Source of the DNA: CAVQUE01 sp046290435 | GTDB lineage: Bacteria > Actinomycetota > Acidimicrobiia > Acidimicrobiales > UBA8592 | Reading direction: 5' to 3' | NCBI GenBank assembly: GCA_046290435.1 | Contig: JBKAGO010000039.1 | Location: 62,001-126,000, forward strand | Length of the DNA stretch: 64,000 nucleotides | Part shown: positions 22,525 to 30,456 of the stretch, piece by piece | Position numbering within the stretch: the first letter of the stretch is position 1 | How the letters are laid out: each line of letters starts with the position of its first letter | Program-made: the position numbers and the translations under genes | Notes under the pieces: generated by a model | Told to the model about the DNA's origin: nothing | The model's database searches: none | The model's input: the letters and a program-made list of their open reading frames with translations, nothing else

Positions 22525-23228
22525 CGGTCGCACCGGTAGGCACGGTTGGTGGCGTGGCGGAAGAACCCGATGCGTTCGTAGGTGCGGACAGCGGCGTCGT
22601 TGTCGGCCTCGACGTAGAGCATTGCCGTCGTGATGCCACGGTCGGCCAGCCAGTCGAGACCGGCGCGGGTCATCGGACCGCCCAGGCGCTGGCCGTGGAA
22701 GTCGGGATCGACGGCGATCACATAGATCTCGCCCAGTTCCGGTTCACCCTGGCTGGGCCGGGCGGGGTGGATCTTCGTCCAGCAGAAGCCCGCCAGGCGA
22801 TCGTCGATCTCGTGGAGCCGGAAACCATCGGCGTCGAACCACGGCTCGGCCATCGTCGCGGCGAGGCGTTCCGGCGTGAGGCCGGCCTGTTCGGGGTGCC
22901 AGGCGAAGGCCCGGTTGTTGACCTCGATGAATGCCTGGACGTCGGTGTCGGGGTCGAACGGCCTGGTCTCGATTCCGGCCGGCTCGACCGGGAGCTCGCA
23001 GCGCAGCTGGAGCAGATCCCGATACGGGACCAGGCCATGGGCTGCGAGGGCCTCGTCGTCACCGTCTCGTACATCGATGATCCACACCTGCGCTCCGCCG
23101 TCGCCCGACCCGGCGGTCGCGAGCGCGTCGGCGACGTCGTCGCCGAGACGCCCGCGGGGATGGTCCTTCGAAACCTCCACGCTGACGGCGAAGGGCGCAG
23201 GGCCGGGGGTGGTCACCGAGATACTCAC
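22521..23228 (-). CDS. mshD: Mycothiol synthase (MshD-like GNAT acetyltransferase)
   Basis: MshD acetylates Cys-GlcN-Ins to form mycothiol, the main actinobacterial thiol. The C-terminal GNAT domain is very close to the MshD pattern: FIEVNNRAFAWHPEQ, GFCWTKIHP, ELGEIYVIAVDPDFHGQRLG (acetyl-CoA loop) and LYVEADNDAAVRTYERIGF. At 235 residues it is shorter than the usual ~300 because the degenerate N-terminal GNAT half is reduced. GTG 23228 follows TAGCCT by 6 bases. It is divergent from nth and coupled to rlmN. Confidence 0.85.
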   Translation of the reverse strand: MSISVTTPGPAPFAVSVEVSKDHPRGRLGDDVADALATAGSGDGGAQVWIIDVRDGDDEALAAHGLVPYRDLLQLRCELPVEPAGIETRPFDPDTDVQAFIEVNNRAFAWHPEQAGLTPERLAATMAEPWFDADGFRLHEIDDRLAGFCWTKIHPARPSQGEPELGEIYVIAVDPDFHGQRLGGPMTRAGLDWLADRGITTAMLYVEADNDAAVRTYERIGFFRHATNRAYRCDR

Positions 23229-23234
23229 CCTTCG

Positions 23235-23240
23235 AGGCTA
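23235..23240 (-). promoter_or_regulatory. -10 element of the mshD-rlmN operon
   Basis: TAGCCT on the minus strand, 6 bases before the GTG at 23228. Confidence 0.55.
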
Positions 23241-23274
23241 CTGGCGTGGCCGCTGGGGCGATCGCGACCCGCAG

Positions 23275-23280
23275 TAGCCT
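23275..23280 (+). promoter_or_regulatory. -10 element of nth
   Basis: TAGCCT lies 7 bases before the ATG at 23288; it is the same hexamer as the divergent mshD promoter. Confidence 0.55.
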
Positions 23281-23287
23281 GCCCGCC

Positions 23288-23944
23288 ATGACCTCGTCCC
23301 GGCCGTTCGGCAAACCGCGCTCGCCGAAGGGGCGCGCCCGCGCAGCGCATCTGCTGCTCGCCGAGGAATACCCCGACGCCATCTGCGAACTCGACCACAC
23401 CAACGCGTTCGAGTTGCTGGCGGCCACGATCATGTCCGCGCAGGCCACCGATGTCGGGGTGAACAAGGTCACCCCTGCACTGTTCGCCGCCTATCCGACG
23501 CCCGAAGCGCTGGCCGCTGCCGATCAGGCCGACGTCGAGGCCATCATCGGCTCGCTCGGACTGTTCCGCTCGAAGGCCAAGAACCTGATCGGGATGGCCC
23601 AGCGCCTCGTCGCCGATTTCGACGGAGAGGTGCCGACAGCGATGGCCGACCTGGTCAGCCTCCCCGGCGTCGGCCGAAAGACCGCAAACGTTGTGCGCAG
23701 CGTCGCCCTTGGCCTACCCGGCCTGCCCGTCGACACCCATGTCGGGCGGCTCGTTGGTCGCCTGGGCATCACCGACGAGACCGACCCCGTCAAGGTCGAG
23801 CGGATCCTGAACCCGATGATCCCGGCGGCCGAACGCGGCGAGTTCAGCCTGCGGCTCATCCTGCACGGCCGCCGTGTCTGCGGGGCCCGGAACCCCGATT
23901 GTGGGGCGTGCACGCTGGCCTGGTTCTGCCCGTCTGCACGCTGA
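23288..23944 (+). CDS. nth: Endonuclease III (DNA glycosylase/AP lyase)
   Basis: Nth removes oxidised pyrimidines and nicks AP sites. The 218-residue protein has the helix-hairpin-helix LPGVGRKTANVV with its catalytic Lys, the following VDTHVGRLVGRLG with the catalytic Asp, and a C-terminal [4Fe-4S] ligand set C-x6-C-x2-C-x5-C (CGARNPDCGACTLAWFC). ATG 23288 matches the leaderless promoter and family length; the longer in-frame extension from 23246 is not supported. Confidence 0.95.
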   Translation: MTSSRPFGKPRSPKGRARAAHLLLAEEYPDAICELDHTNAFELLAATIMSAQATDVGVNKVTPALFAAYPTPEALAAADQADVEAIIGSLGLFRSKAKNLIGMAQRLVADFDGEVPTAMADLVSLPGVGRKTANVVRSVALGLPGLPVDTHVGRLVGRLGITDETDPVKVERILNPMIPAAERGEFSLRLILHGRRVCGARNPDCGACTLAWFCPSAR

Positions 23945-24021
23945 AGTATCGGACGTCCACGTCCGGCGGGCTCATCTTCTGGCAGTACCGGCGACAGATT
24001 TTCTTCGATGGTCGGTTTCGG

Positions 24022-24033
24022 TCGTTCGAACGA
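24022..24033. promoter_or_regulatory. Palindromic site in the sRNA promoter
   Basis: TCGTTCGAACGA is a perfect 12-bp palindrome just upstream of the TATGGT -10 element, in the spacer region where a regulator would block or assist polymerase. Confidence 0.4.
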
Positions 24034-24035
24034 GC

Positions 24036-24041
24036 TATGGT
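24036..24041 (+). promoter_or_regulatory. -10 element of the twin-hairpin sRNA
   Basis: TATGGT; the predicted transcript starts about 24046-24048. No good -35 is visible, so an activator or another sigma factor may be needed. Confidence 0.45.
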
Positions 24042-24045
24042 CAGA

Positions 24046-24148
24046 CCACCAGGTTCCGCCACCTGGTACGGCGACACTCATCGGGATCCGCCGCCCGATG
24101 TCGCCTAGACCGGCACTCCTTTCCCCAAGGAGTGCCGGTCGCCTTTTT
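24046..24148 (+). ncRNA. Candidate small RNA with two TCCGCC-loop hairpins
   Basis: About 100 bases fold into three stems. Hairpin 1 is ACCAGGT-TCCGCC-ACCTGGT (24048-24067). Hairpin 2 has an outer GGCGA/TCGCC stem, a 4-base bulge and an inner CATCGGG/CCCGATG stem (24070-24105), with loop ATCCGCCG. Both loops present the same TCCGCC. Hairpin 3 is the terminator. A TATGGT -10 and a palindrome precede it. The layout recalls the actinobacterial 6C RNA (two C-rich loops) and, less closely, the twin hexaloops of ANTAR targets, but it matches neither consensus exactly. A 69-codon frame across it (23899-24108) has no SD and is less convincing. Confidence 0.6.
24108..24148 (+). terminator. Strong intrinsic terminator
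   Basis: A perfect 14-bp stem, GACCGGCACTCCTT with AAGGAGTGCCGGTC, closes a 5-base loop and is followed by GCC and five T. It ends the sRNA and could also stop read-through from nth. Confidence 0.92.
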
Positions 24149-24159
24149 GGGGCTCTATC

Positions 24160-24340
24160 TCTGCGCCGGCTCGTCTCCGGCGGGCTCGCGCCGGGATCCC
24201 CTGCTCGGTCGCTCGGTTCGGGACGCACGCGCCGGCTGGTCGGCGGGCTGCGCAGCAGCGGCGTGGGGCCGAGACGGCACGGGTGCCAAGGGACCCGCCG
24301 GGGTGCCCAGCCGTCTCGGGGGAGGCGCAGAGCGCCGACG
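24160..24340. repeat. Palindrome-rich repeat, copy 1 (181 bp)
   Basis: Nearly the same as the sequence at 24420-24615, with small insertions and deletions. Inside it CCGAGACGGC (24269-24278) and GCCGTCTCGG (24310-24319) form a perfect 10-bp inverted repeat, and GGCG-CAGA-GCGCC-type hairpins lie at the end. A third partial copy of its first ~30 bases lies at 24382-24413. Confidence 0.75.
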
Positions 24341-24419
24341 GGTGGGGCTCGGTCTGGTCTGCCTTGTGAGGTGCCGCTCTCTGCTTGGCCGGCTCGTCTC
24401 CGGCGGGGCTCGCGGTGTT

Positions 24420-24615
24420 TCTGCGCCGGCTCGTCTCCGGCGGGCTCGCGCCGGGATCCCTCGCGCTCGGTCGTCTCGCGTTCGGTTCGGGACGCACGTC
24501 GCCGGCTGGTGTCGGCGGGCTCCGCAGCAGCGGCGTGGGGCCGAGACGGCACGGGGGTGCCCAAGGGACCCGCCGGGGTGCCCAGCCGTCTCGGGGGAGG
24601 CGCAGAGCGCCGACG
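24420..24615. repeat. Palindrome-rich repeat, copy 2 (196 bp)
   Basis: Starts 260 bases after copy 1 and keeps the same inverted repeat (24541-24550 with 24585-24594). Indels of 1-10 bases, not multiples of three, separate the copies, so neither strand is likely protein-coding here. Confidence 0.75.
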
Positions 24616-24734
24616 TGTCCAGGACCGTCCCGGCCCGGTAGGAGCATCCCGACGCCCACGCAAGCCCGGGGCCGCCAACTGTGGGTGCCTGAGCGACGGG
24701 CTCCGCAGGGTCGCCCTGCGCCGGCGCTCGCTGG

Positions 24735-24929
24735 TCAGGAACGGGCGGCTCGGGCGGCGCGCTCGAGGCGTCGGGCCGCGGCCCGGAGGGACCGTTCGAC
24801 TTCGAAGAGCTCGTGCGCGACGTCGTCGCGGCCGCCGTTCTTGAAGACACCGGCGGTCTCGACGATGCGGCGGGTCAGGTCGGAGATCTGGGTCTCGACC
24901 GACGACAGCTCTGCGGTTTCGCGTTCCAT
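24735..24929 (-). CDS. Small coiled-coil protein of unknown function
   Basis: A 64-residue, strongly charged helical protein (RETAELSSVETQISDLTRRI, then HELFEVERSLRAAARRLERA). A CAGACT hexamer lies 6 bases before the ATG at 24929, resembling the local leaderless pattern with one mismatch. It is divergent from hisD. No family is recognised; the heptad-like pattern suggests dimerisation or binding to a partner. Confidence 0.6.
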   Translation of the reverse strand: MERETAELSSVETQISDLTRRIVETAGVFKNGGRDDVAHELFEVERSLRAAARRLERAARAARS

Positions 24930-25014
24930 CGGCACAGTCTGTCCCCACCCGGGCGGGACCGCGGCATCGGTCACCGGCCCCGGCAATTCCTGGGCCACCG
25001 GCGAGGCGAGCCAG

Positions 25015-25020
25015 TAGCGT
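25015..25020 (+). promoter_or_regulatory. -10 element of the his operon
   Basis: TAGCGT lies 6 bases before the GTG of hisD at 25027, so there is no leader and no room for attenuation. Confidence 0.55.
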
Positions 25021-25026
25021 GTCCGG

Positions 25027-26337
25027 GTGCTGCAACGACTTGACCTGCGCGGCGTCGCCACATCCGACGTCGCCGCCCTTCTGCCCCGGCCCGTCGTCGA
25101 CGGTGACGATCCCGTCGATTCGGTCCGGGCCATCATCGACGCCGTCCGCGCCGACGGCGATGCGGCGCTGCGGGCCTTCGCCGAGCGCTTCGATCCGGCC
25201 GTGCCTCCGTCGCTGCGGGTCGATCCCGACGAGATCGCCGCCGCCTGGGACGCCACATCGCCCGAGCTGCGCGACGCGTTGCAGACCGCCCACGACGGCA
25301 TCGCGGCGTTCCACGCCACCCAACGCCACGCCCACACCACGAGCACCTACCTGGGCATCGAGATCGAGGCTCGCCAGCAGCCGGTCGATCGGGCCGGTTG
25401 CTACGTGCCCGGTGGGCGGGCGGCCTACCCGTCGACGCTGCTGATGACCGTCGTCCCGGCCCTCACCGCAGGGGTCGAGTCCGTCTGCGTCTGTGTGCCG
25501 CCCGGCGCCGACGGCCACATCGCCTCCATCACCCTGGCGGCGGCCCACGTCGCCGGTGTCGACGAGGTCTACGCCGTCGGGGGAGCACAGGCCATCGCCG
25601 CCATGGCCTACGGCACCGAGACCATCGCCCCGGTCGACGTCATCGCCGGCCCGGGCAACGCCTATGTGGCCATCGCCAAGCGCGAGGTCGCCGGCGACGT
25701 CGGGATCGCCGCCGCGTTCGCCGGGCCGTCGGAGATCGTCGTCATCGCCGACGACACTGCCCCGGTCGGTTTCGCCGCCATCGACGTCATCGTCCAGGCC
25801 GAGCACGGCCCGGGCGGCCTGGCGTGGCTGATCACCTGGGACGAGGCCGTCGCCGACGCCGTCACCGACGAGGTCGCCCGACGCACGGCGTCCTCGCCCC
25901 GGCGCGCCGAGATCGAATCCACCCTTGCCGAGGGCGGCTACGCAGTCGTCGTCGACGGACCCGAGGCGGCTGTCGACGTCGCCAACCTCATCGCCCCCGA
26001 GCACCTGCAGCTGATGGTGGCCGACCCCGACGCCCTGCTGGAGCGGGTCCGCCATGCCGGGGCGGTGTTCCGTGGGGCGCTGTCGCCGGCGTCGGTGGGT
26101 GACTACGTGGCGGGGCCGTCGCACGTGCTGCCCACCAACGGAACGGCAAGGTTCGCCGGGGCGCTGACCGTGGCCGACTTCTGCAAGGACATCCACGTCA
26201 TCACCTGCGACCAGACAGCGATCGACGCCGTGGCCGCTGCGGTCGCGACGCTCGCCGACGCCGAGGGTCTTGCCGCCCACGCCGAGTCGGTCCGGATGCG
26301 GACCTCGGCCGCCGCCGGCGGGAACGCGGCATCGTGA
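25027..26337 (+). CDS. hisD: Histidinol dehydrogenase
   Basis: HisD oxidises L-histidinol to L-histidine in two NAD-dependent steps with zinc. The 436-residue protein shows GCYVPGGRAAYPSTLLMTV, VIAGPGNAYVAIAKREV, FAGPSEIVVIAD, VQAEHGPGG (catalytic Glu/His and zinc ligands) and SVGDYVAGPSHVLPT. It begins with a GTG right after the promoter and is the first gene of hisDCBHAF. The stop overlaps the hisC start. Confidence 0.96.
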   Translation: MLQRLDLRGVATSDVAALLPRPVVDGDDPVDSVRAIIDAVRADGDAALRAFAERFDPAVPPSLRVDPDEIAAAWDATSPELRDALQTAHDGIAAFHATQRHAHTTSTYLGIEIEARQQPVDRAGCYVPGGRAAYPSTLLMTVVPALTAGVESVCVCVPPGADGHIASITLAAAHVAGVDEVYAVGGAQAIAAMAYGTETIAPVDVIAGPGNAYVAIAKREVAGDVGIAAAFAGPSEIVVIADDTAPVGFAAIDVIVQAEHGPGGLAWLITWDEAVADAVTDEVARRTASSPRRAEIESTLAEGGYAVVVDGPEAAVDVANLIAPEHLQLMVADPDALLERVRHAGAVFRGALSPASVGDYVAGPSHVLPTNGTARFAGALTVADFCKDIHVITCDQTAIDAVAAAVATLADAEGLAAHAESVRMRTSAAAGGNAAS

Positions 26338-27407
26338 GTACCCGGCCGCAGGTCCGTGACGATCTGGCGCTGATGGCGGGGTACCACTCGCCCCAGGTCG
26401 AGGTCGAGGTCCGTCTCAACACCAACGAGAGCCCCGAGCCGCCGCCTGCTGCGTGGCGCGACGCGCTCGCCGCCGAGCTCAGCCGCATCGAGTGGCACCG
26501 CTATCCCGACCGTGCCGCCATCGAGCTGCGCCGGGCGTTGGCCGATCATCACGGTGTCGACCCGGCCATGGTGTTCGTGGCCAACGGTTCCAACGAGGTC
26601 CTCCAGACGCTGCTGTTGGCCTATGGCGGCCCGGGGCGCACCGCGGCCACGTTCGAACCCACCTATGCCCTGCACTCCCACATTGCCCGTCTCACCGGCA
26701 CCGGGGTGCTGGTCGGCGAGCGCGACGACTCGCTGGCCCTCGACGGCGCCGAGGTCGCCCGTGTTCTCGACATCGGTCCCGACGTCGTGTTCCTGTGCTC
26801 GCCGAACAACCCCACCGGCATGGCCGAACCCGAGGACCTGGTGCAGGCCGTCATCGAACGCGGCGCCGCCGATGGCACGGTCGTGGTCGTCGACGAGGCC
26901 TACGGCCAGTTCGCCGACTGGTCCGCGGTCGACCTCGTGGACGACGAGCTGCCGCTGGTGGTCACCCGGACGTTCTCCAAGACGTGGTCGATGGCGGCGG
27001 CCCGGCTCGGCTATGCCATCGCCCCCACCTGGATGGTCGAAGCGCTCGATCAGATCGTCCTGCCGTACCACCTCGACGTCGCGAAGCAGATCGCCGGGCG
27101 CCTGGCCCTCGACCACGTCGACGAGATGAACGACCGCGTCGGCCGCCTCGTATCCGAGCGCGAGCGCCTCGTGGCCACCCTCGACGCGCTCCCGGTCCGG
27201 GTCTGGCCGTCGGCTGCCAACTTCGTCCTGTTCCGGCCCGAGACCCTCGACGGCGACGCCGTCTGGCAGGGCCTGCTCGACCGGTCGGTCCTGGTGCGCA
27301 ACTGCGCCTCGTGGCCGCGCCTCGACGGGTGCCTGCGGGTCACCATCGGCACACCGGACGAGAACGATCGCTTCCTCGCCGCCCTCACGGAGGTCCTCGC
27401 CCCATGA
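26334..27407 (+). CDS. hisC: Histidinol-phosphate aminotransferase
   Basis: HisC is a PLP enzyme converting imidazole-acetol phosphate to histidinol phosphate. In the 357-residue protein, NTNESPEPPP is the substrate-binding start, FVANGSNEVLQTLL the cofactor phosphate region, SPNNPTGMAEPEDL the PLP-ring Asn block, VVVDEAYGQF the pyridine-binding Asp, and RTFSKTWSMAAARLGY holds the Schiff-base Lys. GTG 26334 overlaps hisD and the stop overlaps hisB, giving strict coupling. Confidence 0.95.
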   Translation: MSTRPQVRDDLALMAGYHSPQVEVEVRLNTNESPEPPPAAWRDALAAELSRIEWHRYPDRAAIELRRALADHHGVDPAMVFVANGSNEVLQTLLLAYGGPGRTAATFEPTYALHSHIARLTGTGVLVGERDDSLALDGAEVARVLDIGPDVVFLCSPNNPTGMAEPEDLVQAVIERGAADGTVVVVDEAYGQFADWSAVDLVDDELPLVVTRTFSKTWSMAAARLGYAIAPTWMVEALDQIVLPYHLDVAKQIAGRLALDHVDEMNDRVGRLVSERERLVATLDALPVRVWPSAANFVLFRPETLDGDAVWQGLLDRSVLVRNCASWPRLDGCLRVTIGTPDENDRFLAALTEVLAP

Positions 27408-27994
27408 CACGCACCGCCACCCGCTCGCGGGCCACGAAGGAGACCTCGATCGAGATCTCGCTCGACATCGACGGATCCGGCCGCAGCGACTGCTCGACGG
27501 GTCTGCCATTCTTCGATCACATGCTCGACCAGTTGGGCAAGCACGGCGGCTTCGACCTCACCGTCAAGGCGGTCGGCGACCTCGAGATCGACAGCCACCA
27601 CACCGTCGAGGACGTCGGCATCGCGCTGGGCGCCTGCTTCGCCGAGGCGATGGGCGACAAGGCCGGCGTGCGCCGCTTCGCCACCGCGGCCTGCCCGCTC
27701 GACGAGGCCCTCGTCGAGGTCGCGCTCGACCTGTCCGGCCGGCCGTTCCTGGTGTACGAGATCGATCCTCCCGGCGAGAAGATCCTGGGCACCCCGCCGT
27801 TCGACCCGCAGCTGGTCGAGGAGTTCTGGCGGGCCTTCGTGACCTCGGGCGGTATCACGCTGCACCAGGTCCTGGTGCGCGGCAAGAACACCCACCACAT
27901 CATCGAGTCGTGCTTCAAGAGCACGGCGAGGGCACTGCGCGACGCCGTGCGCATCGAAGGCGGCGACGTCCCCTCCACCAAGGGCGTCCTGTGA
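27404..27994 (+). CDS. hisB: Imidazoleglycerol-phosphate dehydratase
   Basis: This 196-residue monofunctional dehydratase has the duplicated metal-binding His motifs: FFDHMLDQLGKHG and DSHHTVEDVGIALG in the first half, with the family's THHIIESCFKSTARAL in the second. It binds Mn and removes water from IGP. There is no fused phosphatase domain, so histidinol phosphatase must be encoded elsewhere. Confidence 0.96.
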   Translation: MTRTATRSRATKETSIEISLDIDGSGRSDCSTGLPFFDHMLDQLGKHGGFDLTVKAVGDLEIDSHHTVEDVGIALGACFAEAMGDKAGVRRFATAACPLDEALVEVALDLSGRPFLVYEIDPPGEKILGTPPFDPQLVEEFWRAFVTSGGITLHQVLVRGKNTHHIIESCFKSTARALRDAVRIEGGDVPSTKGVL

Positions 27995-28650
27995 CCCGGG
28001 AGGCGATCGGCCGCCCACGCATCGCCGTGCTCGACTACGGCATCGGGAACCTGCGATCGGCCCAGAAGGCGCTCGAGCGCGCCGGCGCCGACGCGCATCT
28101 GACCGCCGATCCCGACGAGGTCGACGCGGCCGACGGTGTGGTGCTGCCCGGGGTGGGTAACTTCGGCCGCTGTGTCGATGCCCTGATCGGCGCCGGGGTC
28201 GACACCATCGCCCACGCCGCCGTCCGCTCCGGTCGGCCCTTCCTCGGCATCTGCGTCGGCATGCAGCTGCTCTACGAGGGCAGCGACGAGTCGCCCGACC
28301 GGGTCGGCCTCGGCATCCTGCCCGGCCGTGTCCGGTTGCTGCCCGGCGACGTCAAACGCCCCCAGATGCAGTGGAACGCCATCCGGGTGACCCGGCCGTC
28401 GCCGTTGCTCGAGGGCCTCGACGGCCAGTGGCTCTACTTCGTGCACTCCTACGCCGCCGACGACACCGGCGCCGATTGCGTGATCGCCACATGCGACTAC
28501 GGCGGCCCCGTGGCCGCGGCAGTGCAGCGCGACAACGTGTTCGCCACCCAGTTCCACCCCGAGAAGTCCAGCGACGCCGGCCGGCACCTGCTCACCAACT
28601 TCGTGGCGCTGTGCCGGCCGGGCACGCAAGGCCAGGGAGCCGACCGATGA
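27991..28650 (+). CDS. hisH: Imidazole glycerol phosphate synthase, glutaminase subunit
   Basis: HisH supplies ammonia to HisF. The 219-residue class I amidotransferase has LDYGIGNLRSAQKAL at the N-terminus, the oxyanion PGVGNFG, the nucleophile Cys in LGICVGMQLLYEGS and the His-Glu pair in ATQFHPEKSS. GTG 27991 overlaps the hisB stop by four bases. Confidence 0.95.
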   Translation: MTREAIGRPRIAVLDYGIGNLRSAQKALERAGADAHLTADPDEVDAADGVVLPGVGNFGRCVDALIGAGVDTIAHAAVRSGRPFLGICVGMQLLYEGSDESPDRVGLGILPGRVRLLPGDVKRPQMQWNAIRVTRPSPLLEGLDGQWLYFVHSYAADDTGADCVIATCDYGGPVAAAVQRDNVFATQFHPEKSSDAGRHLLTNFVALCRPGTQGQGADR

Positions 28651-29411
28651 GCTTCGACCTGTATCCAGCCATCGACCTGCGGGGCGGGCGCTGCGTGCGG
28701 CTCATGCAGGGCGACTACGACCGCGAGACCGTCTACGGCGACGACCCGGTCGCGCAGGCCCAGGCCTTCGCGGCGGCGGGCGCGCCGTGGATCCACGTCG
28801 TCGACCTCGACGCGGCCCGCTCGGGCGATCCCGTCAACCGCCCCGTGGTCGCTGCCATCGCCGCGGCCGTCGACGTGCCGGTGCAGACCGGCGGCGGGGT
28901 GCGCAGCATCGAGGCCGCCGAGGCCCTGTTCGATGCCGGCGTCACCAGGGTGGTCATCGGCACGGCAGCGGTGGAGAACCCGTCGCTCGCCGAGAACCTG
29001 ACCGCTGCCGGGCACCGGGTCGCGATCGGCCTGGACGGCCGCAACGGCCGCATCGCCACCCACGGCTGGGAGACCGAGACCGACCTCGAGGTCGTGGAGA
29101 TGGCCCGCCGTTTCGGCGATCTGGGCGTCGACGCCGTGGTCGTCACCGAGATCGCCCGGGACGGCACCCTCGAGGGTCCCGACATCGCCGGGCTGTCCGC
29201 CGTGTTGGCGGGCTCGGGTGTCGATGTCATCGCCTCGGGCGGCGTGGGCGACATCGACCACGTTCGTGATCTGGTTGCCGTCGACGTCGACGGCCGTCAC
29301 CTCGCCGGTGTCATCGTCGGCCGTGCCATCTACGAGGGCACCATCGATCTCGCCGCCGCCATAGCGGTCACTGCCGGCGGGTCCGGGCGCAACGACGGGG
29401 GAGTGTCGTGA
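28647..29411 (+). CDS. hisA: Phosphoribosyl-formimino-AICAR-phosphate isomerase (HisA)
   Basis: HisA opens the ribose ring of ProFAR by an Amadori rearrangement. The 254-residue TIM barrel has the general-base Asp in YPAIDLRGGRCVRLMQGDY, the phosphate loop TGGGVRS, VTEIARDGTLEGPD with the second catalytic Asp, and the C-terminal phosphate site IASGGVGD. In many actinobacteria this protein (PriA) also does the TrpF reaction; a separate trpF at 37188 suggests single function here. It overlaps hisH by four bases. Confidence 0.93.
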   Translation: MSFDLYPAIDLRGGRCVRLMQGDYDRETVYGDDPVAQAQAFAAAGAPWIHVVDLDAARSGDPVNRPVVAAIAAAVDVPVQTGGGVRSIEAAEALFDAGVTRVVIGTAAVENPSLAENLTAAGHRVAIGLDGRNGRIATHGWETETDLEVVEMARRFGDLGVDAVVVTEIARDGTLEGPDIAGLSAVLAGSGVDVIASGGVGDIDHVRDLVAVDVDGRHLAGVIVGRAIYEGTIDLAAAIAVTAGGSGRNDGGVS

Positions 29412-30187
29412 CCAACATCCGGGTCATCCCGTGCCTCGACGTCGACGCGGGACGCGTGGTCAAGGGCACCAACTTCGTCGACCTCGTCGACGCGGGCGAC
29501 CCCGTCGAGCTCGCCGCGCGCTACGACGCCGAGGGCGCCGACGAGCTGGTTTTCCTCGACATCACCGCATCCTCCGACGCCCGCGACACCATCTACGACC
29601 TGGTGCGACGCACGGCTGAGGAGGTGTTCATCCCCTTCACCGTCGGCGGCGGCATCCGCACCGTCGAGCACGCCCGGCGCCTGCTGCGCGAGGGCGCCGA
29701 GAAGGTGTCGGTCAACTCGGCTGCGGTCGACCGGCCCGAGCTGATCGGCGAGATCTCCGCCGAGTTCGGTGCCCAGTGCACGGTGGTGGCCATCGACGCC
29801 CGCCGCCACGACGGCGGCCCATCACCCGAGCTGCCCAGCGGCTTCGAGGTGTTCGTCCATGGCGGCCGCACCGCGACCGGCATCGACGCCGTCGCGTGGG
29901 CGGCGCGTGCCGAGAGTCTCGGCGCAGGCGAGATCCTGCTGACGTCGATGGATCGCGACGGCACCCGCGACGGCTTCGACACCGAGCTCACCCGGGCCAT
30001 CGCCGACGCGACGAACGTCCCGGTCATCGCCAGCGGCGGCGTCGGCAACCTCGACCACCTCGTCGAAGGCGTCACCGAGGGCGGCGCCGATGCGGTGCTG
30101 GCCGCCAGCATCTTCCACTTCGGCGAACACACCATCCGCGAGGCGAAGGCCCACCTGGCCCGAGCAGGCATAGCCGTCAGACCCTGA
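29408..30187 (+). CDS. hisF: Imidazole glycerol phosphate synthase, cyclase subunit
   Basis: HisF closes the imidazole ring using ammonia from HisH. The 259-residue TIM barrel has VIPCLDVDAGRVVKGTNF with the catalytic Asp, the phosphate loops TVGGGIRT and VIASGGVGN, and LLTSMDRDGTRDGFD with the second Asp. It ends the operon; hisI, hisE and hisG are not in this window. Confidence 0.96.
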   Translation: MTNIRVIPCLDVDAGRVVKGTNFVDLVDAGDPVELAARYDAEGADELVFLDITASSDARDTIYDLVRRTAEEVFIPFTVGGGIRTVEHARRLLREGAEKVSVNSAAVDRPELIGEISAEFGAQCTVVAIDARRHDGGPSPELPSGFEVFVHGGRTATGIDAVAWAARAESLGAGEILLTSMDRDGTRDGFDTELTRAIADATNVPVIASGGVGNLDHLVEGVTEGGADAVLAASIFHFGEHTIREAKAHLARAGIAVRP

Positions 30188-30456
30188 GCGGCCTGGTCGT
30201 GTTCGGCGGTGATCTGCAGCGCCAATTCGAGCCGCACGGGCGAGCTGGATTTCGTCGGTCCGCGCCATGGCCAGAGATGCAGCGAATGCCAGACAGTCCA
30301 GGTTGTCGCCATGGGCTGCGAGAATCATGACGATGTCGATGAGCGACTTGGCCGACAGCACGGAAATCCTTGACGCCGAGTAGGCACGAAGTTACTGTGA
30401 CCCATGGCACTGTATTGGCGGGGTGCTCTCATCCCGAACAATAGAGGAGTCGAACT

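Noticed and set aside
23899..24108. A 69-codon frame ending at the terminator
   Set aside because: It has no SD or promoter of its own, overlaps nth in another frame, and the overlapping hairpins explain the sequence better.
24046..24148. Assigning the sRNA to 6C or to ANTAR targets outright
   Set aside because: The loops are TCCGCC, not C6, and lack the A at position 1 typical of ANTAR loops; only the general layout agrees.
23524..26280. A 918-codon minus-strand frame across nth, the repeats and hisD
   Set aside because: It crosses a terminator and two repeat copies with non-triplet differences and is antisense to hisD; no domain is seen.
29822..30361. A minus-strand frame with protein-like start (MLSAKSLIDIVMILAAHGD)
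   Set aside because: The first ~45 residues look plausible but the frame then runs antisense through hisF with no stop; at most it is a gene fragment.
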